Source of the DNA: Acidaminococcus sp.
GTDB lineage: Bacteria; Bacillota; Negativicutes; Acidaminococcales; Acidaminococcaceae
Reading direction: 5' to 3'
NCBI GenBank assembly: GCA_022482815.1
Contig: JAKVOM010000001.1
Coordinates: forward strand, 2,500,946 to 2,564,945
Length of the DNA: 64,000 nt
The notes under the pieces are model-generated. The model ran no database searches. It saw nothing but the letters and a program-made list of their open reading frames with translations, and had not been told where the DNA came from. The translations under genes were made by a program, and so were the position numbers. Positions 26,994-35,586 of this stretch are shown here, piece by piece. The first letter of the stretch is position 1; every line of letters begins with the position of its first letter.

Positions 26994-27024
26994 TAAACAA
27001 AAGAGCGGGTATAATACCCACTCT
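26994..27024 (-). promoter_or_regulatory. Terminator-like hairpin in the rimP-nusA operon leader
   Basis: Arms agagtgggta (27024-27015) and tacccgctct (27011-27002) with a three-base loop, followed on the minus strand by ttttgttt. It lies between the operon promoter and rimP, about 30 bp before the start codon. This is an intrinsic-terminator shape inside a leader, consistent with an attenuator that NusA could control. Function is inferred. Confidence 0.65.
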
Positions 27025-27051
27025 CTAAGGTCTGCCTCAGTTTTCTAGGCT

Positions 27052-27080
27052 ATTATAACACTTGATACAATTTAAAGCAA
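27052..27080 (-). promoter_or_regulatory. Predicted promoter of the rimP-nusA-infB operon
   Basis: TTGCTT (27075-27080) and TATAAT (27052-27057) spaced by 17 bp. Confidence 0.65.
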
Positions 27081-27084
27081 GGAA

Positions 27085-27400
27085 AATAGCCGTCGGGCAG
27101 CGGCTGACTGCATTGGTTAGTACTGTAGTGCGGGCAGATTTTGGTTTGAAGCCCAAGGCAAACAGCAGTTGGCATTCAGCCGATAGCAGCAGTCAGCAAG
27201 AAGCGCTTCCAGCGTATAGCGTTTGGCTTTTGTCCTACTCTTCGGAAAAAAGTAGGTGGTTAGTGAATAGATTAGTACAATCGTACGAACAGCTACTTTA
27301 GCGGATTTTTAATGAAAAATCATGCTGACAGAGAAAAAGCGCCTTCAACATTCGTCCCCAATCCACAAACGGTCTGCGGACTGGCGGAAGGCGGATTTTT
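27085..27400. repeat. Intergenic short-unit repeats between polC and rimP
   Basis: No gene is supported. The region contains gcagttggcattcagccgat, agcgtatagcgtttggcttt, gtggttagtgaatag and ttagtacaatcgtacgaac. These are imperfect copies of units found in other gaps, notably near 11670 (ttagtacaatcgt) and 57045 (gtggttagtga). Confidence 0.55.
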
Positions 27401-27434
27401 AAACAACAAGGCTGCCGCAGAAGCGACAGCCTTG
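27401..27434 (-). terminator. Terminator after polC
   Basis: Arms caaggctgccgc (27407-27418) and gcgacagccttg (27423-27434) with one mismatch, followed on the minus strand by the T-rich ttgttgttt. It lies 10 bp after the polC stop codon. Confidence 0.75.
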
Positions 27435-27443
27435 CTTATGTGT

Positions 27444-30400
27444 TCAGAACAATTCAATCTGATCAGTAGCCGGGAGATCTCCGAGAATGCCGAGATCTGC
27501 CAGTTCTTCCACAGCGGAATTACTGATTTTGGCTCTCGTGCGCAGGTCTTCACGGGAAATGAAAGGACCCGCTTTACGCGCTTCGACAATGCCTTCCGCA
27601 GCCACCCCGCCGATACCGCCGATAGAACCCAACGGCGGCAGCAGTCCTTTTTCAGTCACAAGGAATTTGTGAGCATCGGATTTATACAGATCCACATCTT
27701 CGAATTCAAATCCGCGCGCCAGCATTTCCACGGCAAGTTCCATATAAGTTGCCGTATCCTTGTCATTGACGGACGCTTTCGTGCCCTGCACATAGACGTT
27801 CTTGATGAACTGCCGCATGTAGTTGATGCCTTTATGCACCTCAGTGTAATCAAAGTGCGGTGCCCGGATGGTAAAATACGCCGAATAGAATTCCTTCGGG
27901 TGATGTACCTTACAGTATGCAATGCGATAGGCTGAAAGGACGTATGCCACGGCATGCGCCTTCGGGAACAAATACTGCAGTGTCTGGCATGCCTTGATAT
28001 AGAACTCAGGGATGTTGGCTTTCTTGAATGCTTCCAGTTGTTCGGCTTTGAACCCTTTTTTGTGAGCCTTGCCTTTACGGCTCCACTCCATGATACCGAA
28101 TGCCATGCTCGGTTCCATGCCCTTATTGATCAGCCAGTTCATGATATCGTCACGTGTCGAGATTGTATCTTCCGTCGGCGTACCGTTACGAATCAAATCC
28201 TGTGCATTGTTCAGCCATACATCTGTACCATGAGAGTAACCGGAAATACGCAGTAAGTCAGAAAAGTTCTTCGGTTTAACGTCGGAAATCATCTGACGTA
28301 CAAAGTGGGTGCCGCATTCAGGAACCCCATACGTCGCGACGTTCGTGCCGATATCTTCCGGTTCCACTCCGATGGACTTCGTACTGAGGAACAGTTCCAT
28401 CGTATCTTTATCACCGATAGGAATACTCTTGCAGTAGCCATCCCCCAGCATATTATCCAGCATCTTAATGACCGTCGGATCATCGTGGCCGAGAATATCA
28501 AGCTTAACGATACGTTCATCGATAGAATGGAAATCGTAGTGCGTCGTAATCGTTCCTACCGTCGGATCGTCGGCCGGATAGGAGACCGGCGTGATGTAGT
28601 GCACATCGAGGTTACGCGGAATAACGACGATACCGCCCGGGTGCTGGCCCGTTGTCCGCTTGACTCCTGCCAGTTTCGGGATAAGGCTCTCAATAAAAGC
28701 CATACGCTTTATCTCACCGCGGTTTTCATAGTACTTCTTGATATAACCGTATGCCGTTTTCTCCTTAATGGTACCCAGGGTACCGGCACGGAACACGTTA
28801 TCACGGCCAAAAAGTTCTTCCGTGTACTTATGAGCACGAGGCTGATATTCACCGGAGAAGTTCAGGTCGATATCAGGCACTTTATCACCATGAAATCCCA
28901 GGAATACGGCAAACGGGATATTATGTCCGTCGCGGATCATCGGCGTGCCGCATTCCGGACAATTCTTTTCGGGCAGGTCAAAACCGGATCCGACAGAACC
29001 ATCCGTAAAGAATTCCGTATGGAAACACTTTGGGCAGCGGTAATGAGGTGCCAGCGGATTGACTTCCGTGATATTGAGCATCGTTGCTACAAAAGAGGAA
29101 CCGACACTACCACGGGAACCTACCATGTAACCATCGTCGTTAGACTTCTTCACGAGCAGATGAGCAATATAGTACAGCACGGAGAAACCGTTGCCGATGA
29201 TGGAAGACAGTTCTGCTTTCAGCCGGTCTTCCACAATTTTCGGCAGCTTCGGCCCATACCATTCGTGGGCCCGGGCGTAGGACATAGATTCTACTTTCTG
29301 CTCAGCACCGGGGATGTACGGGGAATACAGCTGATCACGATCCGGAACCGGTTTGAAATTCTCAATCTGGTCGCTGATTTTATTGGTATTCGTCACGACC
29401 ACTTCGTAAGCCCGCTCTTTGCCCAGATAGGAGAATTCCTCGAGCATTTCTTCGGTCGTCCGCAGAAAGAGCGGCGGCTGCTCTTCATCGGGATAGCCCA
29501 TACCTGCCTGCAGAATCTTACGGGCGAGACCATCTTCCGGATTGAGGAAATGCACGTCGCAGGTAGCCACGGTCAGTTTACCCAGCTCGTCCCCCAGCGA
29601 CAGAATCGTCTTATTGATATTCTGCAAATCTTCAAAGCTCTTGATTTCAGGATGGGTCTCATCCTTCAGCAAGTACTGGTTGTTGCGCAAAGGCTGAATT
29701 TCCAGGTAGTCGTAATAAGAAGCAATCTGCAGCAGCTCCTCATGGGAAGCCCCGGCCAGAATAGCACGGAAAATTTCTCCGGCTGCACAGGCAGAACCGA
29801 CAATAATACCATCGCGGTACTGGTCTATCAGCCCCTTGGTCATGCGCGGCCGTTTCGGTTTTCCGCCAAAATACTGCAGATGTGACAAAGATACAAGCCG
29901 GTACAAATTGCGCAGGCCGGCAATATTCTTGGCCAGCAGGATAATGTGATAATTTTTCTTATCGTCAATGCTGTGGGTCAGATACCCTTCAACGCCATAG
30001 ATAAGTTTGATATCCTTACCCTTCTTCGCCATTTCTTTGGCTTCGTCATAACAGAACGGGAAAGCCTGAACGACACCGTGATCCGTAATGGCAAGCGCCT
30101 TGTGGCCCCAGTTGGCTGCCGTATCAACGAGTTCTTTCATCGGCGTCAGACCGTCCATCTTACTCATCTTCGTATGGCAGTGCAGTTCGACACGCTTATG
30201 TTCGGCGTTGTCCATCCGCTTCTCTGTCTTTTCGAGCATGATGCCCTTGACATTGGACATAACGAGTTCAGAGTTAGCGTACTTGTCCACGGCTACATTG
30301 CCCTGGATCAGGATTTTAGACCCGACAGGCAGCTTGTTCTGAAGGTCTTCACTTGCCTTTTTATTCTTGACAAGGTCATTGCCCTCCCGGTCGCCGAAGC

Positions 30401-31061
30401 GAATCTTAACGAGCAGCCCGTTTGTCTCATCAGCGAGATAGATGGACAAAATTACAGCATTCGTGCGCAGCTCACGGGTGTCATACTTGACGATGGTGCC
30501 TTCCACCACAACCCCGTTTTCTTCTTCCACGACTTCATCCATAGGCCGTGGTTTCTTCGTGATTTTGCGCCCATAAATGACGCCGTTTCCTTTCGGTCCT
30601 GCCATTTCGCCGCGCAGTGCCCGAAGTGCCTGCTGGTAGGCTTCGCTCTGGAACACACTGTTTTCCGTAACCTCACTGCTGTCACTGTCGTCGTCACTGC
30701 ACTCTTCTTCGCAGGCTTCCGGTGCATCATCGTCAGGCAGCGGGACGTCCGGATCCGGCAGCGGAGCGGCATCCATATAAGGCGGATAATCCGTCTCTTC
30801 ATGTTCATTGACAAAGGAAACGCGGGTAACGGAACAAGCAGCGGCAAGTTTATTTCCCACCGCTGCCAGATTTTGTTCTTCCAAGGGGTTCGTGACCATG
30901 TCATAGGCAACTTTCCACGTATTGTTCCCGCAGTCAATTTCCACGTAATCAAGAACCAGCCGGTTTAAACACGACTGCTGCTCCGGAGACAAATCAATGG
31001 TCTTCATAAAGGATAAGAAGTGATTCCTTTCAGGAATCAACCGATAACATGTTTCCTTCAC
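27444..31061 (-). CDS. polC: DNA polymerase III alpha subunit, PolC type, lacking the exonuclease domain
   Basis: This is the 1205-residue replicative polymerase. Order: N-terminal domain with an acidic stretch (about 96-130), OB fold (about 185-275), PHP domain (VELHCHTKMSKMDG near 291, LAITDHGV near 323), zinc finger CPKC...CPEC, palm with PDIDLNFSGEYQP and KLDILGHDDPT, and the C-terminal IFPKAHAVAYVL-like fingers/tandem HhH region. In B. subtilis PolC (about 1437 residues) a DEDD proofreading exonuclease is inserted in the PHP domain. Here YGVEGYLTHSIDDKKNYHII (about 355-374) runs straight across that point and no DxETTG motif occurs anywhere. Proofreading must come from another protein, if present. 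It ends the pyrH-to-polC cluster. Confidence 0.95.
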   Translation of the reverse strand: MKETCYRLIPERNHFLSFMKTIDLSPEQQSCLNRLVLDYVEIDCGNNTWKVAYDMVTNPLEEQNLAAVGNKLAAACSVTRVSFVNEHEETDYPPYMDAAPLPDPDVPLPDDDAPEACEEECSDDDSDSSEVTENSVFQSEAYQQALRALRGEMAGPKGNGVIYGRKITKKPRPMDEVVEEENGVVVEGTIVKYDTRELRTNAVILSIYLADETNGLLVKIRFGDREGNDLVKNKKASEDLQNKLPVGSKILIQGNVAVDKYANSELVMSNVKGIMLEKTEKRMDNAEHKRVELHCHTKMSKMDGLTPMKELVDTAANWGHKALAITDHGVVQAFPFCYDEAKEMAKKGKDIKLIYGVEGYLTHSIDDKKNYHIILLAKNIAGLRNLYRLVSLSHLQYFGGKPKRPRMTKGLIDQYRDGIIVGSACAAGEIFRAILAGASHEELLQIASYYDYLEIQPLRNNQYLLKDETHPEIKSFEDLQNINKTILSLGDELGKLTVATCDVHFLNPEDGLARKILQAGMGYPDEEQPPLFLRTTEEMLEEFSYLGKERAYEVVVTNTNKISDQIENFKPVPDRDQLYSPYIPGAEQKVESMSYARAHEWYGPKLPKIVEDRLKAELSSIIGNGFSVLYYIAHLLVKKSNDDGYMVGSRGSVGSSFVATMLNITEVNPLAPHYRCPKCFHTEFFTDGSVGSGFDLPEKNCPECGTPMIRDGHNIPFAVFLGFHGDKVPDIDLNFSGEYQPRAHKYTEELFGRDNVFRAGTLGTIKEKTAYGYIKKYYENRGEIKRMAFIESLIPKLAGVKRTTGQHPGGIVVIPRNLDVHYITPVSYPADDPTVGTITTHYDFHSIDERIVKLDILGHDDPTVIKMLDNMLGDGYCKSIPIGDKDTMELFLSTKSIGVEPEDIGTNVATYGVPECGTHFVRQMISDVKPKNFSDLLRISGYSHGTDVWLNNAQDLIRNGTPTEDTISTRDDIMNWLINKGMEPSMAFGIMEWSRKGKAHKKGFKAEQLEAFKKANIPEFYIKACQTLQYLFPKAHAVAYVLSAYRIAYCKVHHPKEFYSAYFTIRAPHFDYTEVHKGINYMRQFIKNVYVQGTKASVNDKDTATYMELAVEMLARGFEFEDVDLYKSDAHKFLVTEKGLLPPLGSIGGIGGVAAEGIVEARKAGPFISREDLRTRAKISNSAVEELADLGILGDLPATDQIELF

Positions 31062-31073
31062 GTCTTTCTCCCT

Positions 31074-31751
31074 TTATTCTTCTAAAATTTCAATCCGCTC
31101 CACCGATTTCTGTTTCTTGATACCTTCCAGAATTTGGTGGGCATTTTCAAATTTACTGATTTTGAGGCTTACCGTGATAGCAATATTTGAAGCTTCCGGG
31201 TGGTTTGTAATATTGAGCACACGTACCTTTACATTCATGCGCCTCAGGTAGTCAAGCACATCCACCATGCTGTCCGGCGAATTTGCCATCAGCATGCGCA
31301 CTTTCCACTTGACATTCCTGCCGGGGGGCAGCACTTTCTTTTCAAGTCCGCGTACCGCCTCGAGCGTTACAAAGGTCACAATGGTGGTTACCGTACCAAG
31401 CACGTACATGCCGCACCCTACAGCGAGGCCGATAGCTGATACAATCCACAGGCTGGCTGCCGTTGTCAATCCTTTGACAGTCATTCCTTCGTGCAAAATC
31501 GTTCCTGCACCGAGAAAGCCGATGCCGCTGACCACCTGGGAAGCAATGCGGGAGGGATCACGCGACTGAGTGACGCCGTCCGTACCATAAATGGAGACAA
31601 TCATGAGCAATGCGGAACCTGCCGCCACCAGAACGTGAGTCCGCAGCCCCGCCGGCCGATCACCGGCACTGCGCTCCAAGCCGATAATACCGCCCAAAAA
31701 GACTGCCAGCAGGATACGCAGGATCAGATGGCCAATCAGGATTGGCTCCAT
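31074..31751 (-). CDS. MgtC/SapB-family membrane protein
   Basis: This 225-residue protein has an MgtC/SapB membrane domain (about five hydrophobic segments) and a cytoplasmic ACT-like tail. The family signature is clear in AVFLGGIIGLERSAGDRPAG, LRTHVLVAAGSALLM and GIGFLGAGTILHEG. The tail MANSPDSMVDVLDYLRRMNV carries the regulatory domain. MgtC proteins influence magnesium homeostasis and, in some bacteria, the F-ATPase; the role here is unknown. The start at 31751 follows GAGGAGG by seven bases. It sits between proS and polC with short gaps and is probably part of that transcript. Confidence 0.9.
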   Translation of the reverse strand: MEPILIGHLILRILLAVFLGGIIGLERSAGDRPAGLRTHVLVAAGSALLMIVSIYGTDGVTQSRDPSRIASQVVSGIGFLGAGTILHEGMTVKGLTTAASLWIVSAIGLAVGCGMYVLGTVTTIVTFVTLEAVRGLEKKVLPPGRNVKWKVRMLMANSPDSMVDVLDYLRRMNVKVRVLNITNHPEASNIAITVSLKISKFENAHQILEGIKKQKSVERIEILEE

Positions 31752-31771
31752 TGTATTGCCTCCTCTCAAGA

Positions 31772-33487
31772 TCAGAGAGTCTTATCGAGGATCTCCTTGA
31801 TCTTTTCTACATAATCAGACTCCAGGGGAACATCGCACATTTCCCCGGTATAACGTACTTTGACTTCCATGGCATTACGCGCCATCGTCTTCGGTCCGAC
31901 AACAATACGAACCGGATAACCGATAAGATCTGCATCTTTAAACTTGACACCGGCACGTTCATCACGGTCGTCGATGATAGCTTCTATGCCCTTTGCGTTC
32001 AGGGCATTGTAGATTTCTTCTGCCTTGGCCACACTGGGTTCATCCTTCATGTTGACCGGCAGCACAATCACTTCATATGGAGCAATGCTCTTCGGCATAA
32101 TCATGCCGTTTTTATCGTGATATTGTTCCACTACAGCGGCGAGGGTACGGCCGACGCCAATACCGTAGGAGCCCATATACATCGGCTTTTCCTTACCGTC
32201 AGGATCAAGGAACGTAGCACCGAGTGCGGCGGAATACTTCGTGTAAAGCTTAAAGACCTGGCCTACTTCAATGCCCCGGGCTTCTTTCAAATGCCCCTCG
32301 CAATGCGGGCACTTGTCACCGGCCACAGCCGTGCGGATATCAAGGACTTTGGTGTAAACAAAGTCACGGGACGGCTCCGCATTCACATAGTGTGTGTCTT
32401 TTTCATTGGCACCACAGCAGACATTATGCATATTCATGACGGTAGAATCAATGAGAATGGTGCACTTCTTTGTATCAAGACCGATAGGTCCCATAAAGCC
32501 CGGAACCGTACCAGCAGCCAGAATCATATCATCCGGAGCCATCGTTACTTCATTGGCACCGATAGCATTGGTCACTTTGATTTCGTTAACTTCATGGTCG
32601 CCGCGGACAAAGCACAGCACAAGGCCGCCTTTGTCGGAAGTGAAAGCAACAGCCTTTACACTCTTGAGGATCGGAGCTTTGAGGAAGTCACAGACAGCTT
32701 CAATCGTATTGCAGCCCGGTGTATTCTTCTTCTCAAGCGGCAGCGGAGCTTCATCCGGTGCCGGCAGTGCTGCACATTCAGCCTTTTCCACATCGGCCGC
32801 ATAGTCGCAGGTATCGCAGTATACAATGCCTGCTTCACCGCTGTCTGCAATACCCATGAATTCGTGAGACCCATTGCCGCCGATTGCGCCCGGATCAGCT
32901 TCTACAGGTCGATACTTAAGGGCACAGCGGTCAAAGATGCGGGAATAAGCATCATACATTTTCTTATAAGACTCATCCAGGCCTGCTTCGTCGGCATCAA
33001 AAGAATAGGCGTCCTTCATAATGAATTCACGGCTGCGCATAAGTCCGAAACGAGGTCTCTTTTCGTCGCGGAACTTGCTTTGGATCTGATAGAGGTTTGT
33101 CGGCAGCTGGCGATAAGAATGCAGTTCGTTCTTCACGAGCGTCGTAATCATTTCCTCATGCGTTGGTCCAAGGCAGAATTCGCGGCTGTGACGATCGCGC
33201 AGACGGAACATTTCAGCACCGTATACATCCCAGCGGCCGCTTTCCTTCCAGATTTCAGAAGGTTGGACAATAGGCATCATAATTTCCTGGGCGCCTGTGC
33301 AATCCATTTCTTCGCGAATAATCTGTTCAATCTTTTTGATACTTCTCCAGGCAAGCGGCAGATACGTATAAAGTCCGCCTGCCAGCTTACGAATATAGCC
33401 GGCACGCAGCATTAATTTGTGACTTTCGAGGACTGCTTCCGCAGGTACCTCACGAAGGGTCGGTGCATACAGCTTTGAAACGCGCAT
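31772..33487 (-). CDS. proS: Prolyl-tRNA synthetase (bacterial type with editing domain)
   Basis: This 571-residue class II synthetase charges tRNA-Pro. Class II motifs are visible: motif 2 in FRDEKRPRFGLMRSREFIMKD, motif 3 in GSYGIGVGRTLAAVVEQ, plus the proline-site IMMPIVQPSEIWKESGRWD. The editing INS domain lies between motifs 2 and 3 (residues about 225-400), which marks the bacterial rather than archaeal type. The C-terminal anticodon domain begins APYEVIVLPVN. It shares one base with the upstream ispG stop region and is inside the pyrH-polC cluster, as in many Clostridia. Confidence 0.97.
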   Translation of the reverse strand: MRVSKLYAPTLREVPAEAVLESHKLMLRAGYIRKLAGGLYTYLPLAWRSIKKIEQIIREEMDCTGAQEIMMPIVQPSEIWKESGRWDVYGAEMFRLRDRHSREFCLGPTHEEMITTLVKNELHSYRQLPTNLYQIQSKFRDEKRPRFGLMRSREFIMKDAYSFDADEAGLDESYKKMYDAYSRIFDRCALKYRPVEADPGAIGGNGSHEFMGIADSGEAGIVYCDTCDYAADVEKAECAALPAPDEAPLPLEKKNTPGCNTIEAVCDFLKAPILKSVKAVAFTSDKGGLVLCFVRGDHEVNEIKVTNAIGANEVTMAPDDMILAAGTVPGFMGPIGLDTKKCTILIDSTVMNMHNVCCGANEKDTHYVNAEPSRDFVYTKVLDIRTAVAGDKCPHCEGHLKEARGIEVGQVFKLYTKYSAALGATFLDPDGKEKPMYMGSYGIGVGRTLAAVVEQYHDKNGMIMPKSIAPYEVIVLPVNMKDEPSVAKAEEIYNALNAKGIEAIIDDRDERAGVKFKDADLIGYPVRIVVGPKTMARNAMEVKVRYTGEMCDVPLESDYVEKIKEILDKTL

Positions 33488-34557
33488 TACTTTGACTTCC
33501 TTTCAGCAATAATTTTTTGAATTTCTACAGCCAATTGAGGAACCAGTTCTTTTTCGGGAACTTTCCTCAGAATCTCTCCCTTACGGAAGAGCAATCCTTC
33601 ACCTTTACCGCCGGCAATCCCGACGTCGGCTTCCCGGGCTTCGCCCGGTCCATTAACTACGCAGCCCATGACAGCCACGGTAATCGGTTCCCTGACTTCA
33701 GCAAGGATTTTTTCGACTTCCGCTGCCATAGCAGCGAGATTGACACTCGTGCGTCCGCACGTCGGGCAGGAAACGAGCGTCGGTCCATGCCGTCTCAGGC
33801 CAAGCGCTTTCAGGATTTCATACCCCGTCGTAACTTCCGGACCCGGATCACCGGTGAGAGAAATACGCAAGGTGTCCCCGATGCCTTCTGCGAGAAGCGT
33901 CCCGATACCCACGGCCGATTTAATCACACCCGTGTGCACGGTCCCAGCCTCGGTAATCCCCAAATGAAGCGGATAATCACACTCTTTTGCCATCAGCCGA
34001 TAGGCATCGATAGTCATAGGTACATCGTGGGCTTTGAGTGAAATGACGATATCATTATAATCCATTTCTTCCAAAATATGAATATGACGCCATGCTGCTT
34101 CTACCATTCCTTTCGGCGTCGGATGTCCGTCTCTTGCGATGATATCTTTCGGAATCGAACCGGCGTTGACGCCGATGCGGATTGGAATGCCCCGCGGCCG
34201 TGCCTCGCTGACTACTTTCCGGACATTATCGGCACCTCCGATATTACCGGGATTAAGCCGCAGCGCATCTACCCCGGAATGAATTGCCTCCAGCGCAAGC
34301 CGGTAATCAAAATGGATATCGGCCACAAGGGGGATCGAAATTTGTTTCTTGATTTCCTTCAGTGCCTCTGCCGCTTCCGGCGTCGGTACAGCACAGCGGA
34401 TAATTTCACAGCCAAGATCGGTCAGACGATGAATCTGCTCGACGGTAGATGCCACATCCTCAGTTTTCGTATTGGTCATAGATTGGACTGCAATCGGATT
34501 CTTACCGCCGATTGCCACATCACCGATTTGTACAACCCGGGATGTCCTTCTCTGCAT
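33487..34557 (-). CDS. ispG: 4-hydroxy-3-methylbut-2-en-1-yl diphosphate synthase (GcpE)
   Basis: This 356-residue iron-sulfur enzyme of the MEP isoprenoid pathway converts 2-C-methyl-erythritol 2,4-cyclodiphosphate to HMBPP. It begins RTSRVVQIGDVAIGG, with the TIM-barrel strand IPLVADIHFDYRLAL and NPGNIGG, and ends with the cluster ligands in SCPTCGRTSVNL and GCVVNGPGEA. It is of the two-domain bacterial type. It lies between rseP and proS with dxr two genes upstream, so two MEP-pathway genes share one transcript. Confidence 0.97.
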   Translation of the reverse strand: MQRRTSRVVQIGDVAIGGKNPIAVQSMTNTKTEDVASTVEQIHRLTDLGCEIIRCAVPTPEAAEALKEIKKQISIPLVADIHFDYRLALEAIHSGVDALRLNPGNIGGADNVRKVVSEARPRGIPIRIGVNAGSIPKDIIARDGHPTPKGMVEAAWRHIHILEEMDYNDIVISLKAHDVPMTIDAYRLMAKECDYPLHLGITEAGTVHTGVIKSAVGIGTLLAEGIGDTLRISLTGDPGPEVTTGYEILKALGLRRHGPTLVSCPTCGRTSVNLAAMAAEVEKILAEVREPITVAVMGCVVNGPGEAREADVGIAGGKGEGLLFRKGEILRKVPEKELVPQLAVEIQKIIAERKSK

Positions 34558-34569
34558 GCAGAAGACCTC

Positions 34570-35586
34570 CTATCGTAAGATATCATTCACAGTAGCAAAG
34601 ACAGTCAGTGCCAGAATGAGTGCGACACCAACTCCCTGAATCGCCATTTTCACCTTTGGATTGAGTCTTCTTCCTGCAATTCCTTCCGCGACAAGAATCA
34701 GGAACTGACCGCCGTCAAGGGCAGGAATCGGGATAAGGTTCAAAATAGCAAGGTTGAGGCTCAAAAAAGCAATAAAACTGAGGAGCGGTTCCATGCCTTC
34801 CTTAGCAACACTGCCTGCCATCTGGGCAACTCCAATCGGGCCGGCCAGCTCAGCCGAAGCCTTCCCCGTCACAATCATGCGGAGACCGTCCAGCATTCCC
34901 AGCGTAATCCGTTTTTCGGCGGTGCCGGCGTACTTCAGGCTTTCCACAAAACCCATCTGTTTTTTCTCAAATTTGGGAGATACGCCAATCATATAGCGTT
35001 TGACTTCCGGCACATACTTCGGCAGTATAGATTTTTCGAGCTCTTTATCCCCGCGCCGGATGACAACCGTCACCTTTTTTTCCTGTGTTTCCTGAAGAAT
35101 ATCCCGGATATCATACCACTGCGTCAATTTTTTCCCATCAATGGAAAGAATCTCGTCGCCTTCGACGAGACCGGCAAGTGCAGCCGGCTGTCCGGCGACA
35201 ACATTGCCAAGCACAGGCTGGTTTATGGGAATATCCATGCCGGACACAAAAAAGATGCCAAAATAAATCACAAAGGAAAGAAGAAAGTTCATTCCGACGC
35301 CGGCAAGAATCACCAGCATTCTCGCCCAAAGCGGCTTGCTTCCAAAACCGTTCGGCGTGTCTTCTTCCCCCGGTTCCATTCCGGCAATCCGGTTATAACC
35401 GCCCATCGGAATCAGGCGTAAACTATATTTTGTTTCTTTATCCTGAGTTTGGTAAAGACGCGGGCCAAAACCGATAGCGAACTCATCTACACGCATGCCC
35501 ACGGCCTTGGCCATCAGAAAATGGCCTAATTCGTGGACAGAGATGAGAACGCCAAATACGATAATGCTCGCAATGAGTGCTATCAA
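34570..35586 (-). CDS. rseP: Site-2 intramembrane zinc metalloprotease RseP
   Basis: This 338-residue membrane protease cleaves transmembrane substrates such as anti-sigma factors and leftover signal peptides. The zinc motif HELGHFL (near residue 18) is in the first membrane segment, a single PDZ domain follows (about 115-200, LAGLVEGDEILSIDGKKL), and the second catalytic segment has NLIPIPALDGGQ. The single PDZ and 338-residue size fit the Gram-positive RasP type rather than the longer E. coli form. It overlaps dxr by 4 bp (ATGA) and precedes ispG. Confidence 0.96.
   Translation of the reverse strand: MIALIASIIVFGVLISVHELGHFLMAKAVGMRVDEFAIGFGPRLYQTQDKETKYSLRLIPMGGYNRIAGMEPGEEDTPNGFGSKPLWARMLVILAGVGMNFLLSFVIYFGIFFVSGMDIPINQPVLGNVVAGQPAALAGLVEGDEILSIDGKKLTQWYDIRDILQETQEKKVTVVIRRGDKELEKSILPKYVPEVKRYMIGVSPKFEKKQMGFVESLKYAGTAEKRITLGMLDGLRMIVTGKASAELAGPIGVAQMAGSVAKEGMEPLLSFIAFLSLNLAILNLIPIPALDGGQFLILVAEGIAGRRLNPKVKMAIQGVGVALILALTVFATVNDILR

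Noticed and set aside
27100-27300. Short repeated units as a possible CRISPR array
   Set aside because: Units are irregular in length and spacing, no constant repeat of 24-37 bp with unique spacers exists, and no cas genes are present.
28305-29885. Long plus-strand frames opposite polC, proS (31742-33415), glmS (15035-16195) and ackA (55232-56953)
   Set aside because: Each lies entirely opposite a well-supported gene and has atypical His/Arg-rich composition; such shadows are common in GC-balanced coding DNA.
31488-33600. T-box riboswitch before proS
   Set aside because: proS abuts ispG with a shared base, so there is no leader; no AGGGTGGNACCGCG-type antiterminator was seen.
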